Positions 6,302 to 15,261 of a DNA stretch of 28,313 nucleotides are shown piece by piece. The notes beneath the pieces were generated by a model that saw only the letters and a program-made list of their open reading frames with translations, was not told the origin of the DNA and made no database searches. Each line of letters begins with the position of its first letter. Positions within the stretch are counted from its first letter, which is position 1. Location: the NCBI GenBank assembly GCA_910577915.1, contig CAJTOM010000027.1, positions 1 to 28,313 on the forward strand, in the 5' to 3' direction. Source of the DNA: an uncultured Oscillospiraceae bacterium (GTDB taxonomy: Bacteria > Bacillota > Clostridia > Oscillospirales > Oscillospiraceae). The position numbers were made by a program, and so were the translations under genes.

Positions 6302-7366
6302 TCAGCGCCACAGCCGGATCACCCCCGCGTCCTGGAACTGCTTGAGCAGCAGCAGGCACACCGGCAGCAGGATCATCCCGCCCACACCTAAAAAGTGGAA
6401 GCCCAGGTACATGGCCAGCAGGGCGGTAATGGGCGGCAAGTCCACCTGCCCCGCCAGCAGCCGGGGCTCCAGCAGGGTGTGAACGATGAGTCCCACCGCG
6501 TACAGCGCCAGCAGGGCCACCCCCCGCCCGGTGTCTCCCATGAGCAGGCACCCCAGGGCCCAGGGCACCAAAACCGTCCCCGTGCCCAGCACCGGCAGGG
6601 CGTCCACCAGGGCGGTGAACACCGCCGCCAGCAGGGCGTAGTCCAGGCCCATCCACAGGAAGCCCCCCAGCAGGATGACGAAGGTGGACAGAATCAGCAG
6701 CAGCTCCGCCCGCAGCCACTTGAGGATGGTGGAGCGGAAGCAGCGGGCGGCGTCCCGGCACCTGGACTGCCACGCCGCCGGCAGCTGCCGCTTGAGAAAG
6801 GCCAGGATGCCCGGATAGCTCAGGCTGGTGAAATACACCGCCAGCACCGTGGTCACCAGAAACAGCCCCGCATCCGGCAGCGCTGCCAGCAGGGAGGACG
6901 CCGCCCCCATCAGCCAGGCTCCCACCGTCCCCGCCAGACCGGGCCCCTCCTCCATCAGCTGGGCCGCCGCCGTGTCCAGGGCCGAGCGCAGAAAGGCCGG
7001 GCTGGCCGCGTACCAGGCCCCCACCCGGTCCAGCAGCCCGTTCCACAGGGCCGGGAACCGCTCCACCACCTCCGGCAGCCGGGCGGACCAGGCCCGCAGC
7101 TCCATCCCCAGACGCACCAGCACCAGCGCCACTCCGCCCCCCGCCACCAGCAGCAGCGCCGTGGTCACCAGAGCGGCGGCGAAGGAGCGCCGCACCCCCA
7201 TTCCCCGCCGCAGCTTCTGCACCGTGGGCTCCACCATGGCGCTCAGCGCCAGGGCCAGCAGGAAGGGGAGCAGGGGCGATAGCAGACACTTGAAAAACAC
7301 CACTGCGCCCCCCAGCCAGAGCAAGACGGTAATTGTCCTCTGTAAAAAGACACTTAGCTGTGACAT
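6302..7366 (-). CDS. ytvI: AI-2E family transporter, sporulation membrane protein YtvI-like
   Basis: The product has 354 residues with about seven to eight hydrophobic segments: two near the N-terminus, a soluble helical loop, then a dense C-terminal membrane half. The late motif DALPVLGTGTVLVPWAL and the PPITALLAMYLGFHFLGVGG stretch are characteristic of the AI-2E/YtvI family (COG0628). In Bacillus, YtvI belongs to the sporulation set; transport function is not established. I chose ATG 7366 (MSQLSVFLQR), about 12 bases after AGAGGTG; a frame opening at 7507 would run through the divergent ACT-gene promoter and lacks a binding site. It is divergent from the ACT gene and ends at the terminator 6222-6257. 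Confidence 0.8.
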   Translation of the reverse strand: MSQLSVFLQRTITVLLWLGGAVVFFKCLLSPLLPFLLALALSAMVEPTVQKLRRGMGVRRSFAAALVTTALLLVAGGGVALVLVRLGMELRAWSARLPEVVERFPALWNGLLDRVGAWYAASPAFLRSALDTAAAQLMEEGPGLAGTVGAWLMGAASSLLAALPDAGLFLVTTVLAVYFTSLSYPGILAFLKRQLPAAWQSRCRDAARCFRSTILKWLRAELLLILSTFVILLGGFLWMGLDYALLAAVFTALVDALPVLGTGTVLVPWALGCLLMGDTGRGVALLALYAVGLIVHTLLEPRLLAGQVDLPPITALLAMYLGFHFLGVGGMILLPVCLLLLKQFQDAGVIRLWR

Positions 7367-7436
7367 ATAGACAAACTGCACCTCTTTTCCCCGCATACCG
7401 GCGGAAAGTTTGTGGAAAATTGCAAGACTTTGTGGG

Positions 7437-7465
7437 TTGTATCCCGGTGCCAAATGTGATACAAT
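7437..7465 (+). promoter_or_regulatory. Promoter of the ACT-hom-lysC cluster
   Basis: TTGTAT (7437-7442), a 17-base spacer and TACAAT (7460-7465) precede the ACT-domain gene by about 40 bases. No riboswitch-like leader fits in this short gap. Confidence 0.65.
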
Positions 7466-7505
7466 AACGCCAATTAAGGACATATGGCCGTAGGAGGAAA
7501 ACAAC

Positions 7506-7946
7506 ATGAGTGCAAAGACAAAATACTACATTGTGGCCGCCGAAGCGCTGCCGGAAATTTTCATCAAGGTAGCCGAGGCCAAGCGGATGATGCAGACCGG
7601 CGAGGCCTCCACCGCGGGGGAGGCGGTCCGGCTGGCGGGGATCAGCCGCAGCGCCTTTTACAAGTACAAGGACGCGGTCCAGCCCTTCAACGACATGAAG
7701 GCGGGCCACATCATCACCTTTTACGCCATGCTCAAGGACAACCCCGGCGTACTCAATAACGTCCTGTCTATCTTTGCCGGGAGCGGCGCGAATATACTGA
7801 CCATCAACCAGTCCATCCCCACCAACGGCTGCGCGGCGGTGACCGTCTCGGCGGAGACCAGCGAGATGGAGCTGAGCCTGGAGGATCTGATGGCCCAGGT
7901 GTCCTCGGCGGAGGGCGTGGTAAAGTTTGAGATTCTGGCGGGCTGA
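7506..7946 (+). CDS. pheB: ACT domain-containing protein, PheB/UPF0735 type
   Basis: The 146-residue protein has a short N-terminal helical, HTH-like part (about 20-55, with EAVRLAGISRSAFYKYKD) and a C-terminal ACT domain (about 68-146, HIITFYAMLKDNPGVLNNVL). This is the layout of the UPF0735/PheB family, sometimes named after a chorismate-mutase-linked gene, although no mutase active site is visible. ACT domains bind amino acids, so it is probably a regulator or sensor. TAGGAGG lies 8 bases before the start. Homoserine dehydrogenase follows 40 bases later on the same strand, an order common in Clostridia, suggesting control of Asp-family amino acid synthesis. The gene symbol follows family naming and does not assert function. 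Confidence 0.85.
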   Translation: MSAKTKYYIVAAEALPEIFIKVAEAKRMMQTGEASTAGEAVRLAGISRSAFYKYKDAVQPFNDMKAGHIITFYAMLKDNPGVLNNVLSIFAGSGANILTINQSIPTNGCAAVTVSAETSEMELSLEDLMAQVSSAEGVVKFEILAG

Positions 7947-7986
7947 GCCCTCCAGGACAGGTACATACAGAGAAGGAGAGAGAACA

Positions 7987-9156
7987 ATGGCGAATGTTGC
8001 GATTATGGGGTTCGGCACCGTGGGCAGCGGCGTGGCGGAGGTGCTGCGCATGAACGGGGAATCCATTGCCCGGAAGCTGGGAGAGCCCCTCCGGCTTCAA
8101 TATATTCTGGATGTGCGGGACTTATCCGCCACGGAGTACGCCGGTGTGGCGGTAAAAGACTTCTCTGTGCTGGAGAGCGATCCCAACCTGGACGTGGTGG
8201 TGGAGTCCATCGGCGGGGCCAAGGTGGCCCTGGACTTTACTCGCCGGGCCCTGCTGGCGGGCAAGCACGTGGTCACCTCCAACAAGGAGCTGGTGGCCGC
8301 CCACGGGAAGGAGCTGCTGGCCATCGCCCGGGAGAAGAACGTCAACTACCTCTTCGAGGCCAGCGTGGGCGGGGGCATCCCCGTGCTGCGGCCCCTGTTC
8401 CAGTGCCTGGCGGGCAACCAGATCGAGGAGGTGGTGGGCATCCTCAACGGCACCACCAACTACATTCTCACCCGCATGGTCAAGGGGGGTGTCCCCTTTG
8501 GAGAGGCCCTGCAGGAGGCCCAGGCCAAGGGCTACGCCGAGCAGAACCCCGCCGCCGACGTGGAGGGCCTGGACGCGGGACGGAAGATCTGCATCCTCTC
8601 CGATCTGGCCTGGGGGAAGGAGGTGCGGCCCGAGGCCATCTCCATCCGGGGCATCAGCGATCTGGATCTGGAGGACGTGGCCGTGGCCGACCGGGCGGGG
8701 TACCGGGTGAAGCTGCTGGGCCGGGCCCTGCGGCTGCCCGGCGGGCGGCAGGCGGCCTATGTGTCCCCCCACCTGGTGCCGGCGGACTGTCCTGTGGCTC
8801 CGGTGGACGACGTGTTCAACGCCATCATGGTCCGCGGCAACGCCGTAGGCGACGTGATGTTCTACGGCCGCGGGGCCGGGGATCTGCCCACCGCCTCCGC
8901 TGTCGTGGGCGACGTACTGGACGCCCTCCAGCACCGCGACCAGCGCCGCGACCTGGGCTGGAGCGAGAGCGCCGACCTGGCGGACCTGGAGACGGAGGTG
9001 TCTATGCCCTGGTACCTGCGTGGCGGCTTCGAGGCGCCGGCGGACTGCAGGACACTCTCCGGCGGCGCGGTCATCGCCCCGGCCATGACCGGCCGGGAGG
9101 CCCGGGCGCTGGCCGGGAGGCTGGGCGCCAAGGCGCTGCTGCCCGTTCTGGAATAA
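7987..9156 (+). CDS. hom: Homoserine dehydrogenase
   Basis: It reduces aspartate semialdehyde to homoserine, the branch to threonine and methionine. The nucleotide-binding loop GFGTVGSG is at residues 8-15, followed by NKELVAAHGKELL, the family signature GILNGTTNYILTRM and the catalytic stretch AADVEGLDAGRK. I chose ATG 7987 over the longer in-frame opening at 7927 because GAAGGAGAG precedes it and the Rossmann strand starts directly. The product is 389 residues, shorter than the ~430-residue Bacillus type: the C-terminal ACT domain is missing, and the sequence stops soon after the catalytic domain. The ACT protein immediately upstream may provide feedback sensing in trans (inference). Confidence 0.93.
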   Translation: MANVAIMGFGTVGSGVAEVLRMNGESIARKLGEPLRLQYILDVRDLSATEYAGVAVKDFSVLESDPNLDVVVESIGGAKVALDFTRRALLAGKHVVTSNKELVAAHGKELLAIAREKNVNYLFEASVGGGIPVLRPLFQCLAGNQIEEVVGILNGTTNYILTRMVKGGVPFGEALQEAQAKGYAEQNPAADVEGLDAGRKICILSDLAWGKEVRPEAISIRGISDLDLEDVAVADRAGYRVKLLGRALRLPGGRQAAYVSPHLVPADCPVAPVDDVFNAIMVRGNAVGDVMFYGRGAGDLPTASAVVGDVLDALQHRDQRRDLGWSESADLADLETEVSMPWYLRGGFEAPADCRTLSGGAVIAPAMTGREARALAGRLGAKALLPVLE

Positions 9157-9221
9157 CCCTTTCGTCCCTGCGGCACTATAATGGAGTGTCACCCAATTTT
9201 CCATAGAGAGGAAGTATCCTT

Positions 9222-10433
9222 ATGAGTTTGATCGTACAGAAATTCGGCGGCAGCTCCGTCCGGGACGCCCAGCGCATCCGGAACGTGGCCCATATCATCG
9301 CCGACGCCTATAGAGCCGGAAATCAGGTGCTGGTGGTCCTGTCCGCCCAGGGTGACACCACCGACGACCTGATCGAGAAGGCCAGAGAGATCAACCCCCG
9401 GGCCTCCAAGCGGGAGATGGATATGCTCCTGAGCACCGGCGAGCAGATCTCCATCGCCCTGTGCGCCATGGCCCTGGAGGGTATGGGCCTCCCGGTGGTG
9501 AGCCTCACCGCCTGGCAGGTGGGCATCCACACCTCCAGCACCTACTCCGACGCCCGGATCAAGACCATCGACTCCGAGCGGGTCCAGCGGGAGCTGGATA
9601 AGAACAAGATCGTCCTGGTGGCGGGCTTCCAGGGGATCAACCGGGTGGGGGACGTGACCACCCTGGGCCGGGGCGGGTCCGACACCAGCGCCGTGGCCCT
9701 GGCCGCCGCCTTTGACGCGGATCTATGCCAGATTTTCACCGATGTGGACGGGGTCTACACCACGGACCCCAGGGTCTGCTCCAACGCCCGGAAGCTGGAG
9801 GCCATCACCTACGATGAGATGCTGGAGCTGGCCAGCCAGGGAGCCCAGGTGCTCCACAACCGCAGCGTGGAGCTGGCCAAAAAATATCACGTGAATATGG
9901 AAGTCGTGTCCAGCTTGGAGCGCAAGCCTGGCACGAAAGTCAAGGAGGTTGTCAAGATGGAAAAGACCAACATCGCCGGCGTGGCGAAGGATGTAAGCAT
10001 CGCGCGGATCGCGGTGGTGGGCCTGGAGCATAGCCCCGGCGTGGCTTTCCGCATTTTCTCCCTGCTGGGCAAGGCCAACATCAACGTGGACGCCATCATC
10101 CAGTCCATCGGCCGGGATGAGAGCAAGGACATCAGCTTCACCCTGCCCCGGGCCGACGTGGAGGACGCCCTGCGGGTGCTGGAGGAGCAGAAGGAGGCCC
10201 TGCGCTTCGACCACGTGACTGTGGAGGATAAGATTGCCAAGGTCTCCATCGTGGGAGCCGGCATGATGACCACCCCCGGCGTGGCCGCCAAGATGTTCGA
10301 GGCCCTCTACGACGCCAACATCAACATCCAGATGATCAACACCAGCGAGATCCGGGTCTCCGTACTCATCGACGAGAACGATGCCGCCGCCGCCGTCCGG
10401 GCGGTCCACGACAAGTTCTTCGGCGAAGTCTGA
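9222..10433 (+). CDS. lysC: Aspartate kinase
   Basis: It phosphorylates aspartate, the first step towards Lys, Thr and Met. KFGGSSV is at residues 7-13, and the kinase domain (to about 240) contains LLSTGEQIS, TLGRGGSDTSAVALAAA and FTDVDGVYTTDPR. Two ACT domains follow (about 265-400; VVGLEHSPGVAFRIFSLLGK and VGAGMMTTPGVAAKMFEAL), so it is an ordinary feedback-controlled, single-function enzyme of 403 residues. The binding site is GAGAGGAAG. It lies 65 bases behind hom on the same strand; a perfect TATAAT at 9177-9182 in that gap lacks a good -35 box, so a secondary promoter is possible but weak. Confidence 0.95.
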   Translation: MSLIVQKFGGSSVRDAQRIRNVAHIIADAYRAGNQVLVVLSAQGDTTDDLIEKAREINPRASKREMDMLLSTGEQISIALCAMALEGMGLPVVSLTAWQVGIHTSSTYSDARIKTIDSERVQRELDKNKIVLVAGFQGINRVGDVTTLGRGGSDTSAVALAAAFDADLCQIFTDVDGVYTTDPRVCSNARKLEAITYDEMLELASQGAQVLHNRSVELAKKYHVNMEVVSSLERKPGTKVKEVVKMEKTNIAGVAKDVSIARIAVVGLEHSPGVAFRIFSLLGKANINVDAIIQSIGRDESKDISFTLPRADVEDALRVLEEQKEALRFDHVTVEDKIAKVSIVGAGMMTTPGVAAKMFEALYDANINIQMINTSEIRVSVLIDENDAAAAVRAVHDKFFGEV

Positions 10434-10465
10434 CGGCTGGCCCGCAATTCTATGAGGAAACTGTC

Positions 10466-10879
10466 ATGCTTGACAAAATTCCTGACGCAGAACAAATGGC
10501 CGCTTTAGTGGGGGAATCTCTGTATGAGATATGGACCCAATTATGCGCGTTGATTGACAAAAACTACGATATGGACTGCCTGTGGGATAAAGGCGGCAAG
10601 GCCTGGACCTATGAATATAAATACCGCCGGGGAGGTAAAACGCTGTGCGCGCTGTACGCAAGGGAAAACTGCGTCGGATTCATGGTGATCCTAGGAAAAG
10701 CGGAGCGCTCAAAATTTGAAGAGGACAGGGAACATTACGCACAGGACGTGCAGAGGATGTATGATGAAGCGCAAACGTATCACGATGGAAAATGGATCAT
10801 GTTTACACCAACGGATACGTCTCTGTTTGATGATTTTATGAGGCTGCTGAGGATTAAGAGGAGACCGAACAGAACATAG
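10466..10879 (+). CDS. DUF3788 domain-containing protein
   Basis: The 137-residue soluble protein matches my recollection of the DUF3788 family: an N-terminal helical part, then WDKGGKAWTYEYKYRRGGKTLCALYARENCVGFMVILGKAE and a C-terminal DGKWIMF segment. Function is unknown. The gene lies 32 bases after lysC, preceded by ATGAGGAAA, and may be read through from it. Its base composition is clearly AT-richer than its neighbours, hinting at separate arrival. It ends in TAG and is followed by a strong bidirectional terminator. Confidence 0.75.
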   Translation: MLDKIPDAEQMAALVGESLYEIWTQLCALIDKNYDMDCLWDKGGKAWTYEYKYRRGGKTLCALYARENCVGFMVILGKAERSKFEEDREHYAQDVQRMYDEAQTYHDGKWIMFTPTDTSLFDDFMRLLRIKRRPNRT

Positions 10880-10894
10880 TTGACGCAATCGCGC

Positions 10895-10954
10895 CATCAA
10901 AAGGAGAAGGGCAGGGCAGCCCGCGACAGGCTGCCTTGCCCTTCTCTTTTGATG
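10895..10954. terminator. Bidirectional terminator between convergent operons
   Basis: An approximately 25-bp stem (arms about 10895-10922 and 10929-10954; one bulge and one G-U pair), flanked by AAAA and TTTT, separates the DUF3788 gene from the convergent minus-strand operon. It suits termination from both sides. Confidence 0.85.
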
Positions 10955-10968
10955 ATGCGGCCCCCTTT

Positions 10969-11667
10969 TTACAGCAGCAGATGTTCGTACTCCTCCAGCG
11001 CCTCCAGCCCCTTCCCGCTGACGGCGTAGAGGTACCTGCGCCCCTCCGGGGCCGGCGACCGCTCAAACCAGCCCATCACGTTGCGGCTGAGGATGCCGGC
11101 GCTGTTCTCCGGCCCGCCCAGCCGCCTGACCTCCTCCGCCCGCAGGGGCCCGTGCTCCCGCAGGAGCCGCGCCGCCTGCAGGGACTGCTCCTTATAAAGG
11201 GTGAGGATCTTCTGCCGGCTGACGCCGCCGGCGTTGGCGCTGCCGGTGCGTCCGGCGTGCTCCCGGATCACCGCCAGGCGGCGCTTCTTATCCCGCCGGG
11301 GGGCCGAGGCCTCTTTGGGGTGCACCGCCACGTCCACCTGGGGAATGCCCCCGCTGGTGAAGCCCACAAAGATGAGCCCCAGTTCCAGCCGGCGGCACAG
11401 GGACTGCATGTCCCGGATGCGGGGGGCCATATACCCCCGCCTGGGCAGGGGCACCGCCACGTAGACCCCGTCGGCCACCCGCTGGCGGTCCACCGCCTGG
11501 TAGATGAGCTCCAGGGTGAAGCCCGTCTTCAGCTCCACCACGAGCAGCTCCCCGTCCCGCAGGGCGGTGACGTCACAGGCCTTCACCTCGCCCTTGACCT
11601 CGTAGCCCAGGCTCTCCAGGTAGTCCCGCACCGGGCCGTACAGGTCCCTCTCCCGCAGCCGCTCCAC
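10969..11667 (-). CDS. DUF2161 PD-(D/E)XK-type nuclease-like protein
   Basis: The 232-residue protein begins with LYGPVRDYLESLGYEVKGEV and has the nuclease-fold signature E27, D32, E45-L46-K47 (ACDVTALRDGELLVVELKTG), as in the DUF2161 putative PD-(D/E)XK phosphodiesterase family (COG5482). The C-terminal ~80 residues look like a winged helix (LLREHGPLRAEEVRRLGG). Substrate is unknown. It is the last gene of the five-gene minus-strand operon, starting 3 bases after the stop of the 2-hydroxyacid dehydrogenase gene, and ends at the terminator 10895-10954. Confidence 0.8.
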   Translation of the reverse strand: MERLRERDLYGPVRDYLESLGYEVKGEVKACDVTALRDGELLVVELKTGFTLELIYQAVDRQRVADGVYVAVPLPRRGYMAPRIRDMQSLCRRLELGLIFVGFTSGGIPQVDVAVHPKEASAPRRDKKRRLAVIREHAGRTGSANAGGVSRQKILTLYKEQSLQAARLLREHGPLRAEEVRRLGGPENSAGILSRNVMGWFERSPAPEGRRYLYAVSGKGLEALEEYEHLLL

Positions 11668-11670
11668 GGC

Positions 11671-12633
11671 TCAGTACCCCCGCTTCCGGTCCACCAGCCG
11701 CGCCAGGGGCGCGCCGGCGGCGTAGCGGCTGAGGTCCTGGCAGAACATCTCCACATCGAGATCGCAGGTCAGCCCCAGGGCCATGTTGCCGGACACGTGG
11801 GGGGTGATGATTGTGTTGGGGCAGGTCCACAGGGGGTGATCCGCCGGAAGGGGCTCCGGGGTCATCACGTCCAGGGCCGCCCCCGCCAGCCGGCCGGCCT
11901 CCAAAGCCTCCACCAGGGCCTCCTGGTCGACGGCGGAGCCCCGGCCCACGTTGACCACATAGGCCCGGGGCGGCAGCAGAGCAATGCGCTCGCGGGAGAG
12001 AATCCCCGCCGTCTCCGCCGTGGCGGGCAGGGCCATCACCAGGGCGTCCGCCTCCGGCAGAACGCCGTCCAGCGCGGCGGCGGGCAGCACCCGCTCGAAG
12101 GCGGGCTCCCCGGCCCTCCCGCTGCGGCACACGCCGGTGACCTGGGCCCCCAGGGCCTTCAGCCGCCGGGCGGTGTGGGAGCCGATGTCCCCGGTCCCCA
12201 GTATGACCACCCGGCTGCCGGCGATGGAGCGGATGGGGGTGAAGCTGGGCCACTCCCGCCGGGAGAGGGCCGCCTGATACGCCGGCATCCGCCGCAGGAG
12301 CATCAGCAGCACCATGATAATATGCTCCGAGATGGCGGGGCCGTAGGCCCCGGAGGAGTTGGTCAGCAGGCAGTCCGGCCGGGGCCAGAGGGCGTCGTCC
12401 AGGTACTGGTCCACCCCGGCGGAGGCGGCGCACAGCCAGCGCAGCTCCCTGGCCCCCGGCAGCAGCTCCGGGGGGATGTAGCCGAAGACGACCTCAAAAT
12501 CCGCGATGGCCTCCCCCAGGGCGGCCTGTGTCTCAAAGAAGGAAACAGTGAAGCCCGCCCGCTCCGCCGCCTCGCGGATTCGGCGGAGGTGGGCGCCGGT
12601 GATAAAGCTGGCGCATACAGCGATATTTTTCAT
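11671..12633 (-). CDS. D-isomer-specific 2-hydroxyacid dehydrogenase family protein
   Basis: The 320-residue NAD(P)-dependent oxidoreductase has GTGDIG at 146-151, the usual nucleotide-binding loop, and the family's catalytic residues R231 (VNVGRGSAVD), E260 (DVMTPEPLPADHPLW) and H279 (ITPHVSGN). These proteins interconvert 2-ketoacids and D-2-hydroxyacids; the exact substrate cannot be read, and the short N-terminal domain resembles the glyoxylate/hydroxypyruvate reductase side of the family. I chose ATG 12633 because GAAAGGAGAG lies 7 bases upstream; the start overlaps the stop of the FAD dehydrogenase gene as ATGA, indicating translational coupling. Confidence 0.88.
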   Translation of the reverse strand: MKNIAVCASFITGAHLRRIREAAERAGFTVSFFETQAALGEAIADFEVVFGYIPPELLPGARELRWLCAASAGVDQYLDDALWPRPDCLLTNSSGAYGPAISEHIIMVLLMLLRRMPAYQAALSRREWPSFTPIRSIAGSRVVILGTGDIGSHTARRLKALGAQVTGVCRSGRAGEPAFERVLPAAALDGVLPEADALVMALPATAETAGILSRERIALLPPRAYVVNVGRGSAVDQEALVEALEAGRLAGAALDVMTPEPLPADHPLWTCPNTIITPHVSGNMALGLTCDLDVEMFCQDLSRYAAGAPLARLVDRKRGY

Positions 12634-14234
12634 GGTGTCTCTCCTTTCTGTTCCAGCGCGGCCAGTACGCCCTCGGCGGTCCGCAGGCCGTCGGCGGCGG
12701 CGGACAGGATGCCGCCGGCGTAACCCGCCCCCTCGCCGCAGGGCCAGAGGCCCCGGACCGCCGACTGCCCCCCCGCGTCCCGCGGGATGCGCAGAGGGCA
12801 GGAGGAGCGGGTTTCCACCGCCGTCAGCACCGCGTCCGGGTGGGCGTAGCCCCGGACCTTCCGGTCCAATACCGGAAGGGCCTCCGCCAGGGACCGGCAA
12901 AGGAAGTCCGGCAGGACTTCCCACAGGCTGCACCACTTGACGCCGGGGCGGTAGGTGGGCAGCACCCCGCCGGGACCGGTGGAGGGCCGACGGAGCAGAA
13001 AGTCCTCCACCCGCTGGGCGGGGGCGCGGAAGCCGCCGCCTCCCGCGGACCAGGCCCGCTCCTCCAGCGCCCGCTGGAAGGCCACCCCCGCCAGGGGGCC
13101 CTCCCCCGGAAAGTCCGCCGGGGTAACGCCCACCAGGAGGCCGCCGTTGCAGTTGACCCCGTCCCGCGCATAGAGGCTCATGCCGTTGGTGACGACCCGG
13201 TCCGCCTCGCTGGCGGCAGCCACCACCTGGCCGCCGGGGCAGACGCAGAAGCTGAACACCCCCCGGCCGCTCTCCAGATGACAGCTGAGCTTGTAGCTGG
13301 CCGCCGGGAGCCGGGGGTGCCCCGCCCAGCGCTTGTACTGGGCCAGGTCGATGTCTGCCTGCCGGTGCTCGATGCGCACCCCCACTGCCAGGGGCTTCGG
13401 CTCCAGGGGCACGCCGGCGGCGTGGAGCATCTGAAAGGTGTCCCTGGCGCTGTTGCCCAGAGCCAGGACCGCGTGCTCCGCCGGCAGGCGGAACATGCCC
13501 TCCGGCCCCTCCACAGCCAGGGCGGTCATGCGGCCCTCCCGCAGCTCCAGCCCCGCCAGCCGGTGGCCGAAGCGGATGTCGCAGCCCAGCGCCTCCAGCT
13601 CCCGGCGCAGGCTGACCAGCAGGGACTGGAGGTAGTCGGTGCCCACATGGGGCTTGGCCTCCCGGAGGATGCTCTCCGGCGCGCCGTGGCGCACCAGAGT
13701 CTCCAGGATGAAGCGGTGGCGCATGTCCCTGGTGCCGGTGTTCAGTTTGCCGTCAGAGAAGGCCCCGGCCCCGCCCTCCCCGAACTGGACGTTGGAGGCG
13801 GGGTCCAGCGCTCCGGTGTCCCAGAAGCGCTCCACGTCCCGCCGCCGGCGCTCCACGTTCCAGCCCCGCTCCAGGAGGATGGGCCGCGCGCCGCACCGGG
13901 CCAGGGCCAGGGCGCAGAACAGTCCCCCCGGCCCCGCTCCCACCACCACCGGCGCAGGTACCGGCGCGGAAACCGGCCCCGGCAGGCGGTAGGGGGTCTC
14001 CTCCACCGGGGACACCCCCCGGCTTTTGCAGCGCCGCAAAACCCGCCCCTCGTCCTGCACGGACACCCGCAGGGTGTAGACAAAGCGCACCCCCTCCCGT
14101 GCGTCCACCGCCCGGCGGAAAATCCGGAAATCCCGGAGCGCCGCTTCCGGCACCCCCAATTCCGCCGCCGCCTTGCGGCGCAAAAGGCCCTCGTCCTGGT
14201 CGAGCGCCAATTTAATTCCCTCAATCTGCAGCAT
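12630..14234 (-). CDS. NAD(P)/FAD-dependent dehydrogenase (COG2509 type)
   Basis: The 534-residue flavoprotein has an N-terminal ~90-residue domain, then the dinucleotide-binding loop GAGPGG at 99-104 and the family signature NVQFGEGGAGAFSDGKLNTG. A C-terminal WPCGEGAGYAGGILSAAADG closes the FAD site. These match the 'uncharacterised FAD-dependent dehydrogenase' family common in Clostridia; substrate is unknown. The 5' end overlaps the XdhC-family gene by 14 bases and the 3' end overlaps the hydroxyacid dehydrogenase start by 4, so the genes are tightly coupled. Confidence 0.87.
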   Translation of the reverse strand: MLQIEGIKLALDQDEGLLRRKAAAELGVPEAALRDFRIFRRAVDAREGVRFVYTLRVSVQDEGRVLRRCKSRGVSPVEETPYRLPGPVSAPVPAPVVVGAGPGGLFCALALARCGARPILLERGWNVERRRRDVERFWDTGALDPASNVQFGEGGAGAFSDGKLNTGTRDMRHRFILETLVRHGAPESILREAKPHVGTDYLQSLLVSLRRELEALGCDIRFGHRLAGLELREGRMTALAVEGPEGMFRLPAEHAVLALGNSARDTFQMLHAAGVPLEPKPLAVGVRIEHRQADIDLAQYKRWAGHPRLPAASYKLSCHLESGRGVFSFCVCPGGQVVAAASEADRVVTNGMSLYARDGVNCNGGLLVGVTPADFPGEGPLAGVAFQRALEERAWSAGGGGFRAPAQRVEDFLLRRPSTGPGGVLPTYRPGVKWCSLWEVLPDFLCRSLAEALPVLDRKVRGYAHPDAVLTAVETRSSCPLRIPRDAGGQSAVRGLWPCGEGAGYAGGILSAAADGLRTAEGVLAALEQKGETP

Positions 14235-15261
14235 GCCGCGCCTCCTCCTCCAGCCTGCCGGAGCGGCAGGCGATCAGCTGGGCGGCCACGCTCACCGCCA
14301 CCTCCGCCGGGGTCTCCCCCCCGATGGGCAGGCCGATGGGGGCGTGGACCCGGCCGATGTCCGCCCCGGTGAAGCCCTCCGCCAGCAGGCGCTCCCTGGT
14401 GACGGCGGTCTTTTTCCGGCTGCCGATGCAGCCGATGTAGCGCGCCGGGGTGCGGAGGGCCTGGCGCAGCACCTCGTAGTCCCCCTGGTGGCCGGGGGTC
14501 ATAATGACCACATAGTCCTCCGCCGTCACGGGGCCCGTCCGCTCCAGCGCCTCCTCAAAGGGGCAGCAGAGCAGGGAAGAGGCCTCCGGGAAATACGTCC
14601 GGGAGACGGCCTGCTTCCGCTGGTCGCAGACGGCCACCCGGAAGTCCGTCATGGCCAGGATGTGGGCCAGCTCCCGGGCCACGTGGCCGCCGCCGAAGAG
14701 GTACACCGTCCCGGCTCGGGTCAGGGGCTCCGCGTAGAGGACCGTCTCCCCCTCCTCCAGCATCCCCCGGCTGCCCAGAAGGGGCTCCAGCCGTTCCATG
14801 GGCACGTCCAGGCCCCGCAGACCGCCGGCCCAGTCAAAGGTCCCCATGCGCCAGCCGGACCCGTCCATCTCGGTGACCAGCCAGGCGGCGCCGGGGCTGT
14901 CCAGCAGGGCCAGGACCCGGTCCAGCGTCTCCCCCGCCCGCCGGTCCGCCGGATCTATATACTGGAAATACACCCGCACATCCCCGCCGCAGATCATGCC
15001 TATATCCGCCGTGTCGCTGGGGGTCAGGCGGTACTGGGCGAACCGGGAGGCCCCCTTCTCCAGCAGCGCCGCCGCCGTCAGGGCGGCCCGGTGCTCCACC
15101 GCGCCGCCGCCGATGGTGCCGGTGGTTTCGCCGCCGGCGCACACCAGCATCCTGGCCCCCGCCCCCCGGGGGGTGGAGCCGCGGCTGGCCACGATGGAGC
15201 AGAGGACGGCGGGCCGGCCGGCGGCCAGCTCACGGTTCAAGGCTGTCCAAAGCTTTTTCAT
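14221..15261 (-). CDS. XdhC/CoxI family protein (molybdenum hydroxylase maturation)
   Basis: The 346-residue protein carries the XdhC N-terminal region (SIVASRGSTPRGAGARMLV, TGTIGGGAVE) and a C-terminal Rossmann domain (VYLFGGGHVARELAHIL; CIGSRKKTAVTRERL; GLPIGGETPAEVAVSVAAQL). The family helps insert sulfurated Mo cofactor into xanthine dehydrogenase-type enzymes. No hydroxylase subunit is in this window, so it acts on an enzyme encoded elsewhere or has another role in this operon. The start (ATG 15261, AGGA upstream) overlaps the DUF1905 stop as ATGA. Confidence 0.88.
   Translation of the reverse strand: MKKLWTALNRELAAGRPAVLCSIVASRGSTPRGAGARMLVCAGGETTGTIGGGAVEHRAALTAAALLEKGASRFAQYRLTPSDTADIGMICGGDVRVYFQYIDPADRRAGETLDRVLALLDSPGAAWLVTEMDGSGWRMGTFDWAGGLRGLDVPMERLEPLLGSRGMLEEGETVLYAEPLTRAGTVYLFGGGHVARELAHILAMTDFRVAVCDQRKQAVSRTYFPEASSLLCCPFEEALERTGPVTAEDYVVIMTPGHQGDYEVLRQALRTPARYIGCIGSRKKTAVTRERLLAEGFTGADIGRVHAPIGLPIGGETPAEVAVSVAAQLIACRSGRLEEEARHAAD

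Noticed and set aside
4986..6482. 498-codon plus-strand frame opposite the phage-like gene
   Set aside because: No ribosome binding site or recognisable domain, and it covers a terminator hairpin; the minus-strand gene has a conserved paralogue.
6162..8066. 634-codon minus-strand frame spanning the permease and part of hom
   Set aside because: Gly/Ala/Arg-rich shadow frame across two real genes and a promoter.
9177..9182. Internal promoter before lysC
   Set aside because: Perfect TATAAT but no acceptable -35 box at 16-18 bases and no extended -10; not listed as a separate feature.
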